The translations under genes were made by a program, and so were the position numbers. Positions 49,706 through 58,413 of a DNA stretch of 64,000 nt are shown piece by piece; positions within the stretch are counted from its first letter, which is position 1; every line of letters starts with the position of its first letter. Location: assembly GCF_000744785.1 (NCBI RefSeq), contig NZ_JQMO01000003.1, positions 5,022,001-5,086,000 of the forward strand. Reading direction: 5' to 3'. Under the pieces are notes generated by a model, which saw only the letters and a program-made list of their open reading frames with translations, was not told where the DNA came from and did no database searches. The stretch comes from Kitasatospora azatica KCTC 9699 (lineage in GTDB: Bacteria > Actinomycetota > Actinomycetes > Streptomycetales > Streptomycetaceae).

Positions 49706-52700
49706 TTAGATTCGACGCGCGACGGCTCGGCTGTGGCCGAGCCGGACCAGAAGCTTGGCGCGCGCGGACTGTGCCGCTGCTTCCTCCACGGGCGCGTTCA
49801 GCTGACGAGCAAGGTCCACTGCGGCCTCCAAGTGCCTTCCGGCGATGTCGAGTCGACCGGTCTCCAGCTCGGCCAGCCCGAGGCCGCGAAGTGCGACGGT
49901 GCGGTGATGGTCGGCGCCGATGATGGTGGCAAGGGTGACGGCTTGCTGGTACCACTCCTCGGCCGTGGCGGGGTCGCGTGCGTCAAGATGGAGGGTGCCG
50001 AGCGCGATCATGGTCGCCACCTGACTCCAGCGTTCGCCGTGCTGACGGAAGGTCTCCAATGCGACCCGTTGGAGGCTTCGGGCACGGTCGAGTTCCGTTG
50101 CGATGTCCAAGGTTGCCGCCAGGTTGTTTCTAATGGTGGCGAGTTCCAGCGGCGACAGCACCGAGTGGCCGATTGCCAGTGCGCCTTCGAAGGATTCTCT
50201 TGCTGCGCGCAGGTCGCCCTGTCCTTCGTGGAGCAGACCGAGATTGACGCGGAGCTTGGCTTCGAGTCGCAGGTCTCCCGAGCGCCGAAAGCCGGTGAGT
50301 GCCTGTTCGTATTCGGCGTTGGCTGCAGCGTGGTCACCCAGCAGCGAGTAGGCGATTCCGACATTGTTCCGCAAACGGTCGACCTGTCGGAGGGCCCCAT
50401 GGTGGCGGCTCACGGCGAGCGCCTCCTGCTGGAGCTCCAACGCCCTCCGGTACTCACCCAGGTTCCCCTGCAGGATCCCCGCCAGGCTCATGGCCTCGGC
50501 CACCGCACTGAGGTCGTCTGCGGCTCGGGCCAGGCTGAGGGCACGGTCGATGACGACTGCCGCCTGCGAGTAGTTGGCGATTCGTAGGTAGGCCGTCGCC
50601 AGGTCGAGCAGCGCGTAGATCTCGGCCTCGGGTCGGCCGATGGTGTGCCAGTGCTCGACCGCGGAGCGGTGGAGGTTGACGGCTTCGGTCCAGCGCCCCT
50701 CGGCGTCGAGGAAACCGGCGAGTGAGTGGGCGAGTTGACCAGCTTCGGTGAAATGCCCGTGGCTGGCGGCGTGCTGCTGGATGGCCAGTAGCGCGGCCTG
50801 CTCGGTGACCAGCCACTGGCGGGCATCTGCGAGGGTGGACCAGTCGAGGTCCTCGGCGGGCGGTGTCGCGGGCGTGGGGTGATCGAGGCGTAGGCGGTGC
50901 GGGTAGAGGAGCCGGTCGACTCGGTCCACCGAGGCGATCGCGAACCGGACCAGCCGACCGAGCGCGTCCTCTCGTTCCTGCGCCGTGTCCTCCTGGTGCG
51001 AGGCGCGGACGGCGAACGCGCTCAGAAGATCATGAAAGGTATACGAATCGGGTGAGTTCTCCTCGATCAGGTGAGTATCGATCAATTCGAGTAGTGAACG
51101 TTCGGTCGCGTACCGGGAGCTGCCGAGCAGAGCGGCCGCTGCGTGGGTGTCGAATCGGGGTCCGGGATGCAGCGCCAGGCGGCGGAACGCGAGCCGGCGG
51201 TCAGGGCGGAGCGCCTGGTAGGAGAGATCCAGCAAGGGAGTCAACTCCCGCTCGGAATCGTGGATCTCATCGAGCAGATGAGACGCCTGGGACAGTCGGT
51301 GAATCAGATGGTCGAGAGTCCAGGAACTACGGGTTTTGAACTGGGTGGCGATGATGTCGATCGCCAGCGGATGGCACTTGCACAGCGCGACCACCTCGCC
51401 CACCCGCTCCAGGTCGGTCGCCCGTTCCGGCCCGACCAGTCGCTGGAACAGCTCGATCGCGTCCTGTCCTGGTAGCGCCTCGACCACGGTCTGACGCACT
51501 CCTGGTAGCTCGCTCAGCCGTCGGCGGCTGGTGATGATGATCAGTGAGGCGGTCTCGACGGGTAGCAGGGGGCGCACCTGAGCGGTGTTGGCCGCGTCGT
51601 CAAGGATGAGCACGTACCGGAGGCGGCCGATCTGCCGGTGCCAGTAAGCGAGTCGGCCCTCATGATCGGCCGGGATCGCCTGGACCGGGAAGTTGAGCAG
51701 TCGGAACAGGCTGGGGAGGGCGGCTTCCACGGTCATCGGCTCTCGGACGGCGGAGTGTCCGTGCAGGTTGAGCAGGTACTGGCCGGCCGGGTACTGGTCG
51801 CGTAACCGATGGGCGGCTTGGGTGGCGAGAGCGGTCTTGCCGATACCGCCCATGCCGGTGACGCAGACCGCCCCTGGGCCGGGGCCGAGGCGCGACAGCT
51901 CGTGTTCCCGGCCCACCAGCGGCCGTGGCTGCGCGAGGTTCGACGGCGATGTCATCGGTGGGGCGAGCGCGAGCGGTGTCGCGGTCGGTGCCGGCCGCGG
52001 GACCAGGTCGGGGGCGGGGGTGCCGGTGAGGATGCCGGTGTGGAGGTCGGTCAGTTCCTTGCCGGGGTCGGTGCCCAGGCGCTTGTCGAGGACCCCGCGG
52101 GTGTGGAGGTAGACGGCGAGTGCCTCGTCCTGGCGGCCGGCGCCGTGCAGGGCGAGCATCAGGCGGGCGACCAGGGTCTGGTCGGTGGGGTGCGCGGAGA
52201 CCAGCTCGGAGAGTTCCGGCACCAGGTCGGCGAAGCGGCCCAGCCGGAGTTCGACGGTCGAGCGGGTGATCGTGGTGGCCAGGTGGGTGGCGGTCATCCG
52301 GGCTCGGGCGGTGTGGGCCCATTCGCCGCGCAGGCCGGCCAGCGGGTCGCCGCGCCAGAGGGATTCGGCCTGGGTGAGGTGAGCAAGCGCTTGCTCGTCG
52401 TCGCCGCCCTCGGCGGCGGTGCGGGCGCGGTCGGCGAGGCGGCGGAAGCGGTGGTAGTCGACCAGGCCCGGGTCGGCGTCGAGGGTGTAGGCGTGTGCGC
52501 GGCTGACCACCAGCAGGGGCGGCCCGGCTGCTTCCGCCTCGGCGGCGGTGCGCAGTGCGCGGCGGACCTTGGAGATGAGCGAGTGCAGACTCGCTGCCGG
52601 ATCGGCGGGCAGGTCGCCGTCCCAGAGCCGGTCGGCGAGGGTTTCGAGTGACAGCGGTCGACCGGCGTCCAGCGCCAGGGCCGCGAGCAGGCAGCGGACT

Positions 52701-52774
52701 TTCTCCGGGCTGAGTCTGGTCCCTCTGCCGTCCGCCAGGAGCTCGACCGTACCCAGGAGTCGCAGCTCTACCAA
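49706..52774 (-). CDS. AfsR-like SARP regulator (HTH-BTAD-NB-ARC-TPR)
   Basis: A 1022-residue large SARP. It opens MVELRLLGTVELLADGRGTR with the OmpR-like DNA-binding domain (LSPEKVRCLLAALALDAGRP), then the BTAD (to ~245), an NB-ARC with the P-loop VTGMGGIGKTALATQAA (~305) and LVGREHELSRLG, a winged-helix part (TFHDLLSAFAVRAS), and TPR repeats from ~620 to the end. Large SARPs of this type switch on secondary-metabolite or developmental genes. ATG 52774. Divergent from the STAND-TPR gene at 52985 with 210 bp between starts. No biosynthetic gene cluster is visible in the window, so it may act in trans. Confidence 0.92.
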   Translation of the reverse strand: MVELRLLGTVELLADGRGTRLSPEKVRCLLAALALDAGRPLSLETLADRLWDGDLPADPAASLHSLISKVRRALRTAAEAEAAGPPLLVVSRAHAYTLDADPGLVDYHRFRRLADRARTAAEGGDDEQALAHLTQAESLWRGDPLAGLRGEWAHTARARMTATHLATTITRSTVELRLGRFADLVPELSELVSAHPTDQTLVARLMLALHGAGRQDEALAVYLHTRGVLDKRLGTDPGKELTDLHTGILTGTPAPDLVPRPAPTATPLALAPPMTSPSNLAQPRPLVGREHELSRLGPGPGAVCVTGMGGIGKTALATQAAHRLRDQYPAGQYLLNLHGHSAVREPMTVEAALPSLFRLLNFPVQAIPADHEGRLAYWHRQIGRLRYVLILDDAANTAQVRPLLPVETASLIIITSRRRLSELPGVRQTVVEALPGQDAIELFQRLVGPERATDLERVGEVVALCKCHPLAIDIIATQFKTRSSWTLDHLIHRLSQASHLLDEIHDSERELTPLLDLSYQALRPDRRLAFRRLALHPGPRFDTHAAAALLGSSRYATERSLLELIDTHLIEENSPDSYTFHDLLSAFAVRASHQEDTAQEREDALGRLVRFAIASVDRVDRLLYPHRLRLDHPTPATPPAEDLDWSTLADARQWLVTEQAALLAIQQHAASHGHFTEAGQLAHSLAGFLDAEGRWTEAVNLHRSAVEHWHTIGRPEAEIYALLDLATAYLRIANYSQAAVVIDRALSLARAADDLSAVAEAMSLAGILQGNLGEYRRALELQQEALAVSRHHGALRQVDRLRNNVGIAYSLLGDHAAANAEYEQALTGFRRSGDLRLEAKLRVNLGLLHEGQGDLRAARESFEGALAIGHSVLSPLELATIRNNLAATLDIATELDRARSLQRVALETFRQHGERWSQVATMIALGTLHLDARDPATAEEWYQQAVTLATIIGADHHRTVALRGLGLAELETGRLDIAGRHLEAAVDLARQLNAPVEEAAAQSARAKLLVRLGHSRAVARRI

Positions 52775-52984
52775 GGTTCTCCCCCTTCGGTCGGGCGTCG
52801 CCCCGCCCCGCGTTCCGAGGTGCCAGTGCTGGGGGCGACTGCGTTACCACGTGTGCTCGCGGGGTAGAGAACACCTCACCACCTCTTGCTGGTTGTGCAA
52901 AGTCTTTGACGTAAATCGATTGAACGGAGAGTCGCGGCGATCAGAAGTTGACCGGATGGTGACCATGCGGTTGGGGGAGGACCA

Positions 52985-55276
52985 ATGGGACCACTGGCGA
53001 TCGATGCGGTCGAGGCCGTGGTCGCGGGCGCGGACGCGTGCGAACGGGCGGAACTGGCAGGACTGTTGGGCTGGTTACCGCAGGCCCGGCGGAGCGATCG
53101 GGAGTTGGCGGCGGCGCTGCTCGAACGGGCCGTAGGCGAAGGCGAGTTCGCCGACCGATTGCGACGCTGGATCGCGGAGCACGCCGGCGCCACCGTGACG
53201 GCGAACACGATCAGCGGTGGCCAGATGTTCGGGACAGTGGTGCAGGCGCGTTCCGTTCAACTGCACACGGCTCCGGCCGTGCGGCCGACACCACGCCAAC
53301 TTCCCCCGCCGGCCGGACCGTTCATTGGCCGCCGGGCCGAACTCGCCGAGTTGGCGCTGCTCGCGGCCGAGCCGGCGGCGCGGCAGTTGGTGGTGGTCAG
53401 CGGCCCAGCCGGTGTCGGCAAGACAGCACTGGTGCTGGAGTGGCTGCGCGAGTTGAGCCCGCGCTATCCGGACGGTCAGCTCTACGCCGACCTGCGCGGC
53501 CATGCCCCCGGCGGCCCGGCTGAGGTGGGCGAGACCCTGGGGGCGTTCCTGCGGGCCTTCGGGGTCGACCGGGTGCCGGATGCGCCGGCCGAGGCCGCCG
53601 CGCTCTGGCGGTCCGTCACCTCCGAGCGCCGGATCGCCGTGATGCTCGACAACGCGCTGACCGCTGCCCAGGTCCGCCAACTGCTGCCCGGATCGGCGGC
53701 CGGCCTGGTCGTGGTGGTGAGCCGAAACCGGCTCACCGGCCTGGGGGTTGACGGTGCCGTGTTCCGGCCGCTCGGGCTGCTGGACGAGGATGCGGCCGCC
53801 GAGATCCTGCTGCACCGGGTGGGACGGCGACGCGCGGCCGAGGAGCCGGAGGCGGTCCGCGAGGTGGTCGCGCACTGCGGCGGTCTGGCACTCGCCGTCT
53901 CGCTGGTCGCGGCCCGGGTCGCTGCCCGCCCCCGGCTCACGCTCGCCGCCACCGCCGCCGCGCTGGAACAGGAGAGCGGACGGCTGGCCGTGCTCCGGCT
54001 GGAAGGCGAACTCGCCGTACAGAGTGCCCTGGACGCATCCTGTGCCGCACTCGCCCCGGGCCCGGACCGGCTCTACCACCGGCTCGGCCTGCTCCCATTC
54101 AGCGACTTCACCGCCGCGGACGCGGCCGCGCTCACCGGAGACGAGCCGCCGGAGGCCGAGCTGCTGCTGGACGCGCTGGCCGAGGCGAACCTGGTCGAGG
54201 ACCTGGGGACCGACCGGTTCCGCTTCCACGACCTGGTGCGCCTGCACGCGCAGGCCCGGGCACGGGCAGCGGAGCCGAGCTCGCAGCGGGAGGCCGCGTT
54301 GCGCCGGGTGCTGGAGCGGTACCTGGCCTGCGCCACGGCTGCTGAGCGCTTGCTTACCCCGAACCACGCGACGCTGCGCCGCGACTACCTGGCGCCGCAA
54401 GCTGACGGTCCCGCCGACGAGCGCGCTGCGCTGCGCTGGCTGGACCAGGAGCGACGGCACCTGCTCGAAGCCGTCCGGACGGCCTCGGCCAACGGCTGGT
54501 TCGCGCTCACCTGGCAGCTGGTCGACGCGATGTTCCCGCTCTTCCTGCGCCTGCGCGCCCATGAACTCGGCGCCGAGGCAAACCGGTTGGGCCTGGCTGC
54601 GGCGCGCCGCGAGGGGGATCCGGCCGGCCTGGCCCGGATGCTCACCGACGGGGGCGGCCGGCTGCGCAATCTCGGCGAGGCCGACGAGTCGATCGTCTGG
54701 TACCAGGAGGCGCTGCACCTGGCCCGCGCGGACGGTGACCTCAAGGCCCAGGCGCAGGCCCTGCACGGGATCGGGAAGGCCCACCGGCTGGCCGGTCGCC
54801 TCGACGAGGCCGTCGACTGCTTCCGCCAGGACCTGGAGCTGCGGCTCGCGGTCGGCTACCAGCGCGGCGCGGCGCTGACCCGGGTGACCCTGGGGGACGT
54901 AGCGCTCGCCCAGGGCAGGCCGCAGCTGGCGCTGCCCGAACTCACCAGCGCGTACGAGACCCTGCTGGCTCTCGCCGAACCCTACGAGGCAGCCCGGGCG
55001 CTGGCCTTCCTCGGGCAGGCACGGACCGTCCTCGGCGAGTACGAGGCGGCTGAGCAAGCGCTTGCTCAGGCCGCCGAGATGTTCCGTACCGCCGGCTCCC
55101 GCAACTGGGAGGCACGCGCACTGGAACTGCGCGGCGAACTCGAGGAGGCCCGGGAGGCCCCGCAGCGGGCCCTGCTCCGCTACGAGGCCTCCCTGAGCCT
55201 CTATCAGGAAGTCGGCGCTCCCGACGTCCAGCGCCTCACCGGGAAGGTGTGCCGCCTCGCGCCACCGGAGAGCTGA
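52985..55276 (+). CDS. STAND NTPase with TPR repeats (NB-ARC type)
   Basis: A 763-residue protein without an obvious DNA-binding domain. The first ~70 residues (IDAVEAVVAGADACERAELA) may be an effector-associated domain and are followed by TVTANTISGGQMFGTVVQAR, a motif typical of such linkers. An NB-ARC ATPase follows: IGRRAELAELALL, GPAGVGKTALVLEW (~140-150), then a winged-helix and, from ~500, TPR repeats. ATG 52985 with GGGGGAGG 5 bp upstream. Divergent from the SARP gene, so they may share control. It is either a ligand-gated signalling switch or a defence-like effector. Confidence 0.88.
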   Translation: MGPLAIDAVEAVVAGADACERAELAGLLGWLPQARRSDRELAAALLERAVGEGEFADRLRRWIAEHAGATVTANTISGGQMFGTVVQARSVQLHTAPAVRPTPRQLPPPAGPFIGRRAELAELALLAAEPAARQLVVVSGPAGVGKTALVLEWLRELSPRYPDGQLYADLRGHAPGGPAEVGETLGAFLRAFGVDRVPDAPAEAAALWRSVTSERRIAVMLDNALTAAQVRQLLPGSAAGLVVVVSRNRLTGLGVDGAVFRPLGLLDEDAAAEILLHRVGRRRAAEEPEAVREVVAHCGGLALAVSLVAARVAARPRLTLAATAAALEQESGRLAVLRLEGELAVQSALDASCAALAPGPDRLYHRLGLLPFSDFTAADAAALTGDEPPEAELLLDALAEANLVEDLGTDRFRFHDLVRLHAQARARAAEPSSQREAALRRVLERYLACATAAERLLTPNHATLRRDYLAPQADGPADERAALRWLDQERRHLLEAVRTASANGWFALTWQLVDAMFPLFLRLRAHELGAEANRLGLAAARREGDPAGLARMLTDGGGRLRNLGEADESIVWYQEALHLARADGDLKAQAQALHGIGKAHRLAGRLDEAVDCFRQDLELRLAVGYQRGAALTRVTLGDVALAQGRPQLALPELTSAYETLLALAEPYEAARALAFLGQARTVLGEYEAAEQALAQAAEMFRTAGSRNWEARALELRGELEEAREAPQRALLRYEASLSLYQEVGAPDVQRLTGKVCRLAPPES

Positions 55277-55881
55277 GCATCCGGCTGGACGTCCGGCTGG
55301 ACGTCCGGCTGGGCGTCCGCCCGAACGACCGGCTGGACGTCCTCCCGAGCCGTCAGCCGGTACGTCGCACCCGGGACCAGCAGCGAGACCGAACGGATCC
55401 CGTCCGGCGGCACCTCGGCCACCAGGCAGGCGTGCAGCAGCGAGCCGAGCACCTTGGCGGGCACGCCCCGCGCACCCGCCCCGGGGACCCAGCGCCGGCA
55501 GCTGCCGTCGGCGAGCCGGGTGAGCACCGTGCCGTCCGGTCGCCCGAGCGCCAGTACCAGGCACCCGGGGTGGCGTCTCAGCACCTCGCCCTCGCCCTCG
55601 CTCTCGCTCTCGCCCTCGTCCGCCTCCCCGTCGGCGAGCCGTTCGGCCTCGCCCCACAGGACGTCGGCCCACCCCGCCGCCGGCCCCGGCTGGTCGAGAC
55701 CGACACAGAGGTGCTCGTCCACGGTCCCCACCCGGACCCCCGAGATATCCAGGTGGGCCAGCAGCGGCGCGGCGTCGGCGGCTCCCGGCAGCTCCACCCC
55801 CGCCAGCAGCCCGGTCTCGCCCGGCGCCAGCGTCACCACGGTCCGACGGTCATGGCGATCACGACGATCGTGACGGTCCAT
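55204..55881 (-). CDS. Protein of unknown function paired with the GT-B-like gene
   Basis: A 225-residue soluble protein I do not recognise. It reads VVTLAPGETGLLAGVELPGA, LLAHLDISGVRVGTVDEHLC and VLALGRPDGTVLTRLADG. A Glu/Ser-rich stretch (~92-103) and DVQPDVQPDAQ repeats near the C-terminus are low complexity. ATG 55881 overlaps the upstream stop by 1 bp (TGATG), so it is co-translated with the gene at 55881-57140. Its last 73 bp overlap the STAND-TPR gene on the other strand. Role unknown. Confidence 0.6.
   Translation of the reverse strand: MDRHDRRDRHDRRTVVTLAPGETGLLAGVELPGAADAAPLLAHLDISGVRVGTVDEHLCVGLDQPGPAAGWADVLWGEAERLADGEADEGESESEGEGEVLRRHPGCLVLALGRPDGTVLTRLADGSCRRWVPGAGARGVPAKVLGSLLHACLVAEVPPDGIRSVSLLVPGATYRLTAREDVQPVVRADAQPDVQPDVQPDAQLSGGARRHTFPVRRWTSGAPTS
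55281..55340. repeat. 12-bp tandem repeat, five units
   Basis: Units CCGGCTGGACGT (55281), CCGGCTGGACGT, CCGGCTGGGCGT, CCGCCCGAACGA and CCGGCTGGACGT. On the minus strand they code DVQP-type repeats near the end of the 225-residue protein. Confidence 0.8.
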
Positions 55882-57140
55882 CAGTTCTCCTTCTCCGAGA
55901 GCGGAGCGGGCATCGCCAGCGGCTCGGTCATCGGCGGGTGGGCCGGCTCGCCCAACTCCAGGATGCGGTAGAGCAGTCGTCGCATGTTGGCGTGGAAGGC
56001 GCCCGGCTCCGAGGAGATCCGGGCCGCGATCGGCTGGTAGTCGTCGGCCCGGTACTGCTGTGCGGCGTAGGCGAGTTGCTCGCCCAGCGGCCGGGTCGGG
56101 GACAGCGCCGGCGCGGTGCGGGCGAGTTGGGCGCCGGGCGAGTGCTGGTTGACGGACTGGAACGGGTAGCGGGAGGTGAGGATCGGCGCGCCGGTCATGG
56201 TCGCGTACAGGGTCACCGAGCCGTGGTCGCCGATGACGTAGTCGGCCGCGATCAGCAGCGGCCGCCAGTCGCACTCAGGCGGCAGCAGCGACAGGCTCCC
56301 GTCGGAGCCGTCCGCGAGCCACGAGCGCACCTGCCAACCACCGTGACCCGACCAGACGTTGGGGTGCACCAGCAGCGCAGTGCGGTACTGCTCGCGGGGC
56401 AGCTCGGTGAGCAGTCGGGGCAGCAGGGAGTCCAGCCGGTTGAAGGCGGAGCCGAGGCCCCAGGTGGAGCAGACCAGGACGAACCGCTCGTCCTCGCGAA
56501 GGCCGAGTGCCCGCCGGTAGGCGGCCCGATGCGGCAGGCCGGCCGCGATCCGGTCGTACGAGGCGTCCCCGACCACCTCGGTGATCGGCAGCGCCTCGGG
56601 GCACCAGCGGGCGAGGCTGTCCAGGTCCTCCCGGTGGGCGACGGCGAAGGCCCTGGGCACCACCTTGCCGTCCCAGGTCAGGTAACTGCGGCCGATGCCC
56701 CCGACGGTGCGCTCGCCGCCGTCCTGCGGTCGGGAGAGCTTGATGTGCCCGGCGCCGTGCGGCAGCCGGACCAGTGGGCCGCGCAGCTGCTCCATCCCCT
56801 GCGAGCCGGCGGTGAGCACCAGGTCGAAGTCGGTCCGGCAGGCCTGCTCCCAGGGCAGCACGGTGCCGCCCAGGTCGGCGAGGACCTGCTCGACGCCGTT
56901 GTTGAAGGCGTGCGGGGCCACCGTGAAGACCACGTGGACCCGCAGGTCGGAGCGGAAGAGCACGAGCAGGTCCTGGATCCGCCGCCCGTAGACCAGGGTG
57001 TGGATCACCACCAGGACCTTCTTGCAGTCGGGCAGGGTGGCCCACTGCCCGGGATCACGACGTACGGGATCACGACGTGCAGGATCAGGACGTACGGGAT
57101 CACGACGTACCGCGCCGGATGACGGCTGGGTCGACGACAT
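55881..57140 (-). CDS. GT-B-fold transferase, CDP-glycerol glycerophosphotransferase-like
   Basis: A 419-residue protein. After a repeat-derived, Arg/Asp/Pro-rich N-terminus (~10-30) comes KKVLVVIHTLVYGRRIQDLL, then RFVLVCSTWGLGSAFNRLDS and the donor-binding LIAADYVIGDHGSVTLYATM, TGAPILTSRYPF. The last parts match the C-terminal lobe of CDP-glycerol glycerophosphotransferases and similar GT-B enzymes. It may build a wall teichoic-acid-like or glycan structure. ATG 57140 has GAGGGGG about 9 bp upstream. Followed by a coupled 225-residue unknown protein. The substrate is inferred only by fold. Confidence 0.6.
   Translation of the reverse strand: MSSTQPSSGAVRRDPVRPDPARRDPVRRDPGQWATLPDCKKVLVVIHTLVYGRRIQDLLVLFRSDLRVHVVFTVAPHAFNNGVEQVLADLGGTVLPWEQACRTDFDLVLTAGSQGMEQLRGPLVRLPHGAGHIKLSRPQDGGERTVGGIGRSYLTWDGKVVPRAFAVAHREDLDSLARWCPEALPITEVVGDASYDRIAAGLPHRAAYRRALGLREDERFVLVCSTWGLGSAFNRLDSLLPRLLTELPREQYRTALLVHPNVWSGHGGWQVRSWLADGSDGSLSLLPPECDWRPLLIAADYVIGDHGSVTLYATMTGAPILTSRYPFQSVNQHSPGAQLARTAPALSPTRPLGEQLAYAAQQYRADDYQPIAARISSEPGAFHANMRRLLYRILELGEPAHPPMTEPLAMPAPLSEKEN
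57051..57110. repeat. 15-bp tandem repeat, four units
   Basis: GGGATCACGACGTAC, GGGATCACGACGTGC, AGGATCAGGACGTAC and GGGATCACGACGTAC in a row, in frame within the N-terminus of the GT-B-like protein (RRDPV-type units). Confidence 0.85.
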
Positions 57141-57369
57141 GACCGAATTCCCCCTCGGAACCTCGACGTTCGGCCGCTGGTCGCAGCCTCCCGGGGTCTT
57201 TCCACGGGCGCTGGTGAAAGCCCTGCCGAAGCCTTGCGGAATCCTTGCACCGCAGGTGCGGTCCGGGCGCGAACCAGTGCTCAGGGGCGCGGAAGGAGGT
57301 GCGTTAGGAGGTGCGCGAGGCGCTTCGGGAGGGCCAAGTAGCGCACATCCGAACCATTCTGACGAACCG

Positions 57370-58275
57370 TCAGCCGAACACCAGGGCCCGAGCCCGCAGC
57401 TCCTTCAGCCGCACCACGTCCGCCGCGTGCCCGAAGCCCGGTGCGGCGCTGCGGTCGGGCGTCTCGAGGATCAGCGGGACGCCCGCGGTGGCGGGATGGG
57501 CGAAGAGCTCGGCGAACGGGTCGGCGCCGATGTGGCCGTCGCCGATGTTGGCGTGCCGGTCCTTGCGGGCGCCGGCGATGTCCTTGGAGTCGTTGGCGTG
57601 GATCAGCCGCAGCCGGCCGGGACCGACGGCGGCCTCGAGGGTGTCCAGGGCGGCGGCCATCCCACCGGGGGCGGCGAGGTCGTGGCCGGCGGCGAAGGCG
57701 TGGCAGGTGTCCAGGCAGACGCCGACCTTGGGGTGGGCGTCCACGGCTTCGAAGTACTCGGCCAGCTGCTCCAGCCGGGAGCAGAGCGAGCTGCCCTGGC
57801 CGGCGGTGGGTTCGAGCAGCAGCCAGGGGGCGGATTCGCCGAGCTCGTCCAGTTCGGCGAGCAGCGGGCGCAGGTCGGCGCGGACCTGGGCCATCGCCGT
57901 CGTCCGCCGGTCGGCGGCGATGGACGAGCCGGTGTGCACGACGACCCCGAGCGCGCCGATCGCGTGCCCGCGCAGCAGCGAGTGGCGCAGCGAGGCGGTG
58001 GAGCGCTCGAGGGTGGCGGGGCTGTCGGAGCCGAAGTTGATCAGGTAGGGGGCGTGCACATAGGCGGGGATGGACCGCTCGGCGCAGGCGGCTCGGAAGG
58101 CCTCGTCCTGGGCGGGGTCGCCGGCGGGGGTGGCCCAGCCGCGCGGATTGGCCACGAAGACCTGCACCGCCTCGCCGTCGATCCGCTCGTTGTAGGCGAG
58201 CCCGGTGCCGACCAGCCCGCGCCCGGCGACGGGGACGTGGGCGCCGATGGGGTTGCGCAGTGGAGCAGGAGTCAC
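57370..58275 (-). CDS. nfo: Deoxyribonuclease IV (endonuclease IV)
   Basis: A 301-residue AP endonuclease of the TIM-barrel endonuclease IV family, cutting 5' of abasic sites in base excision repair. The three-zinc ligand set is visible: YVHAPYLINFGS (His), GVVVHTGSS (His), WLLLEPTAGQG (Glu), VCLDTCHAFAAGHD (Asp, His), LIHANDSKD (His), DRHANIGDGHIG (His) and LILETPD (Glu). GTG at 58275 begins the conserved IGAHV start. It is a single gene; a hairpin at 58299-58332 lies upstream, between it and the protease stop at 58399. Confidence 0.93.
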   Translation of the reverse strand: MTPAPLRNPIGAHVPVAGRGLVGTGLAYNERIDGEAVQVFVANPRGWATPAGDPAQDEAFRAACAERSIPAYVHAPYLINFGSDSPATLERSTASLRHSLLRGHAIGALGVVVHTGSSIAADRRTTAMAQVRADLRPLLAELDELGESAPWLLLEPTAGQGSSLCSRLEQLAEYFEAVDAHPKVGVCLDTCHAFAAGHDLAAPGGMAAALDTLEAAVGPGRLRLIHANDSKDIAGARKDRHANIGDGHIGADPFAELFAHPATAGVPLILETPDRSAAPGFGHAADVVRLKELRARALVFG

Positions 58276-58298
58276 CCGCAGAGGGTGTCACAACGCGG

Positions 58299-58332
58299 AG
58301 CGGCCGCCCCCACCGAGGTGGGAGCGGCCGCT
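58299..58332. terminator. Hairpin downstream of the large S8 protease gene
   Basis: AGCGGCCGCCCCCACC pairs with GGTGGGAGCGGCCGCT, leaving a short loop and one mismatch. It lies between the protease stop (58399) and the nfo start, where transcription of the protease gene should end. Confidence 0.65.
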
Positions 58333-58351
58333 GTGGACCAGAGCGAGCGGG

Positions 58352-58413
58352 CTCAGCTCACCGTGTATCCGAACCTCAGCTCACCGTGTATCCGAACCTC
58401 AGCTCACCGTGTA
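58352..58413. repeat. 23-bp repeat duplicating the end of the protease gene
   Basis: CTCAGCTCACCGTGTATCC with GAAC (58352-58374) is repeated at 58375-58397 and partly at 58398-58413. The last copy includes the real stop of the minus-strand protease (codons YTVS, stop), so the two other copies are duplications of its terminal codons. The 23-bp length shifts the frame, but the stop lies in the first copy read, so the protein is unaffected. Confidence 0.8.

Noticed and set aside
49706..55276. Secondary-metabolite cluster around the SARP
   Set aside because: No PKS, NRPS, terpene or RiPP core enzyme was seen in the window; only regulators and envelope genes flank it.
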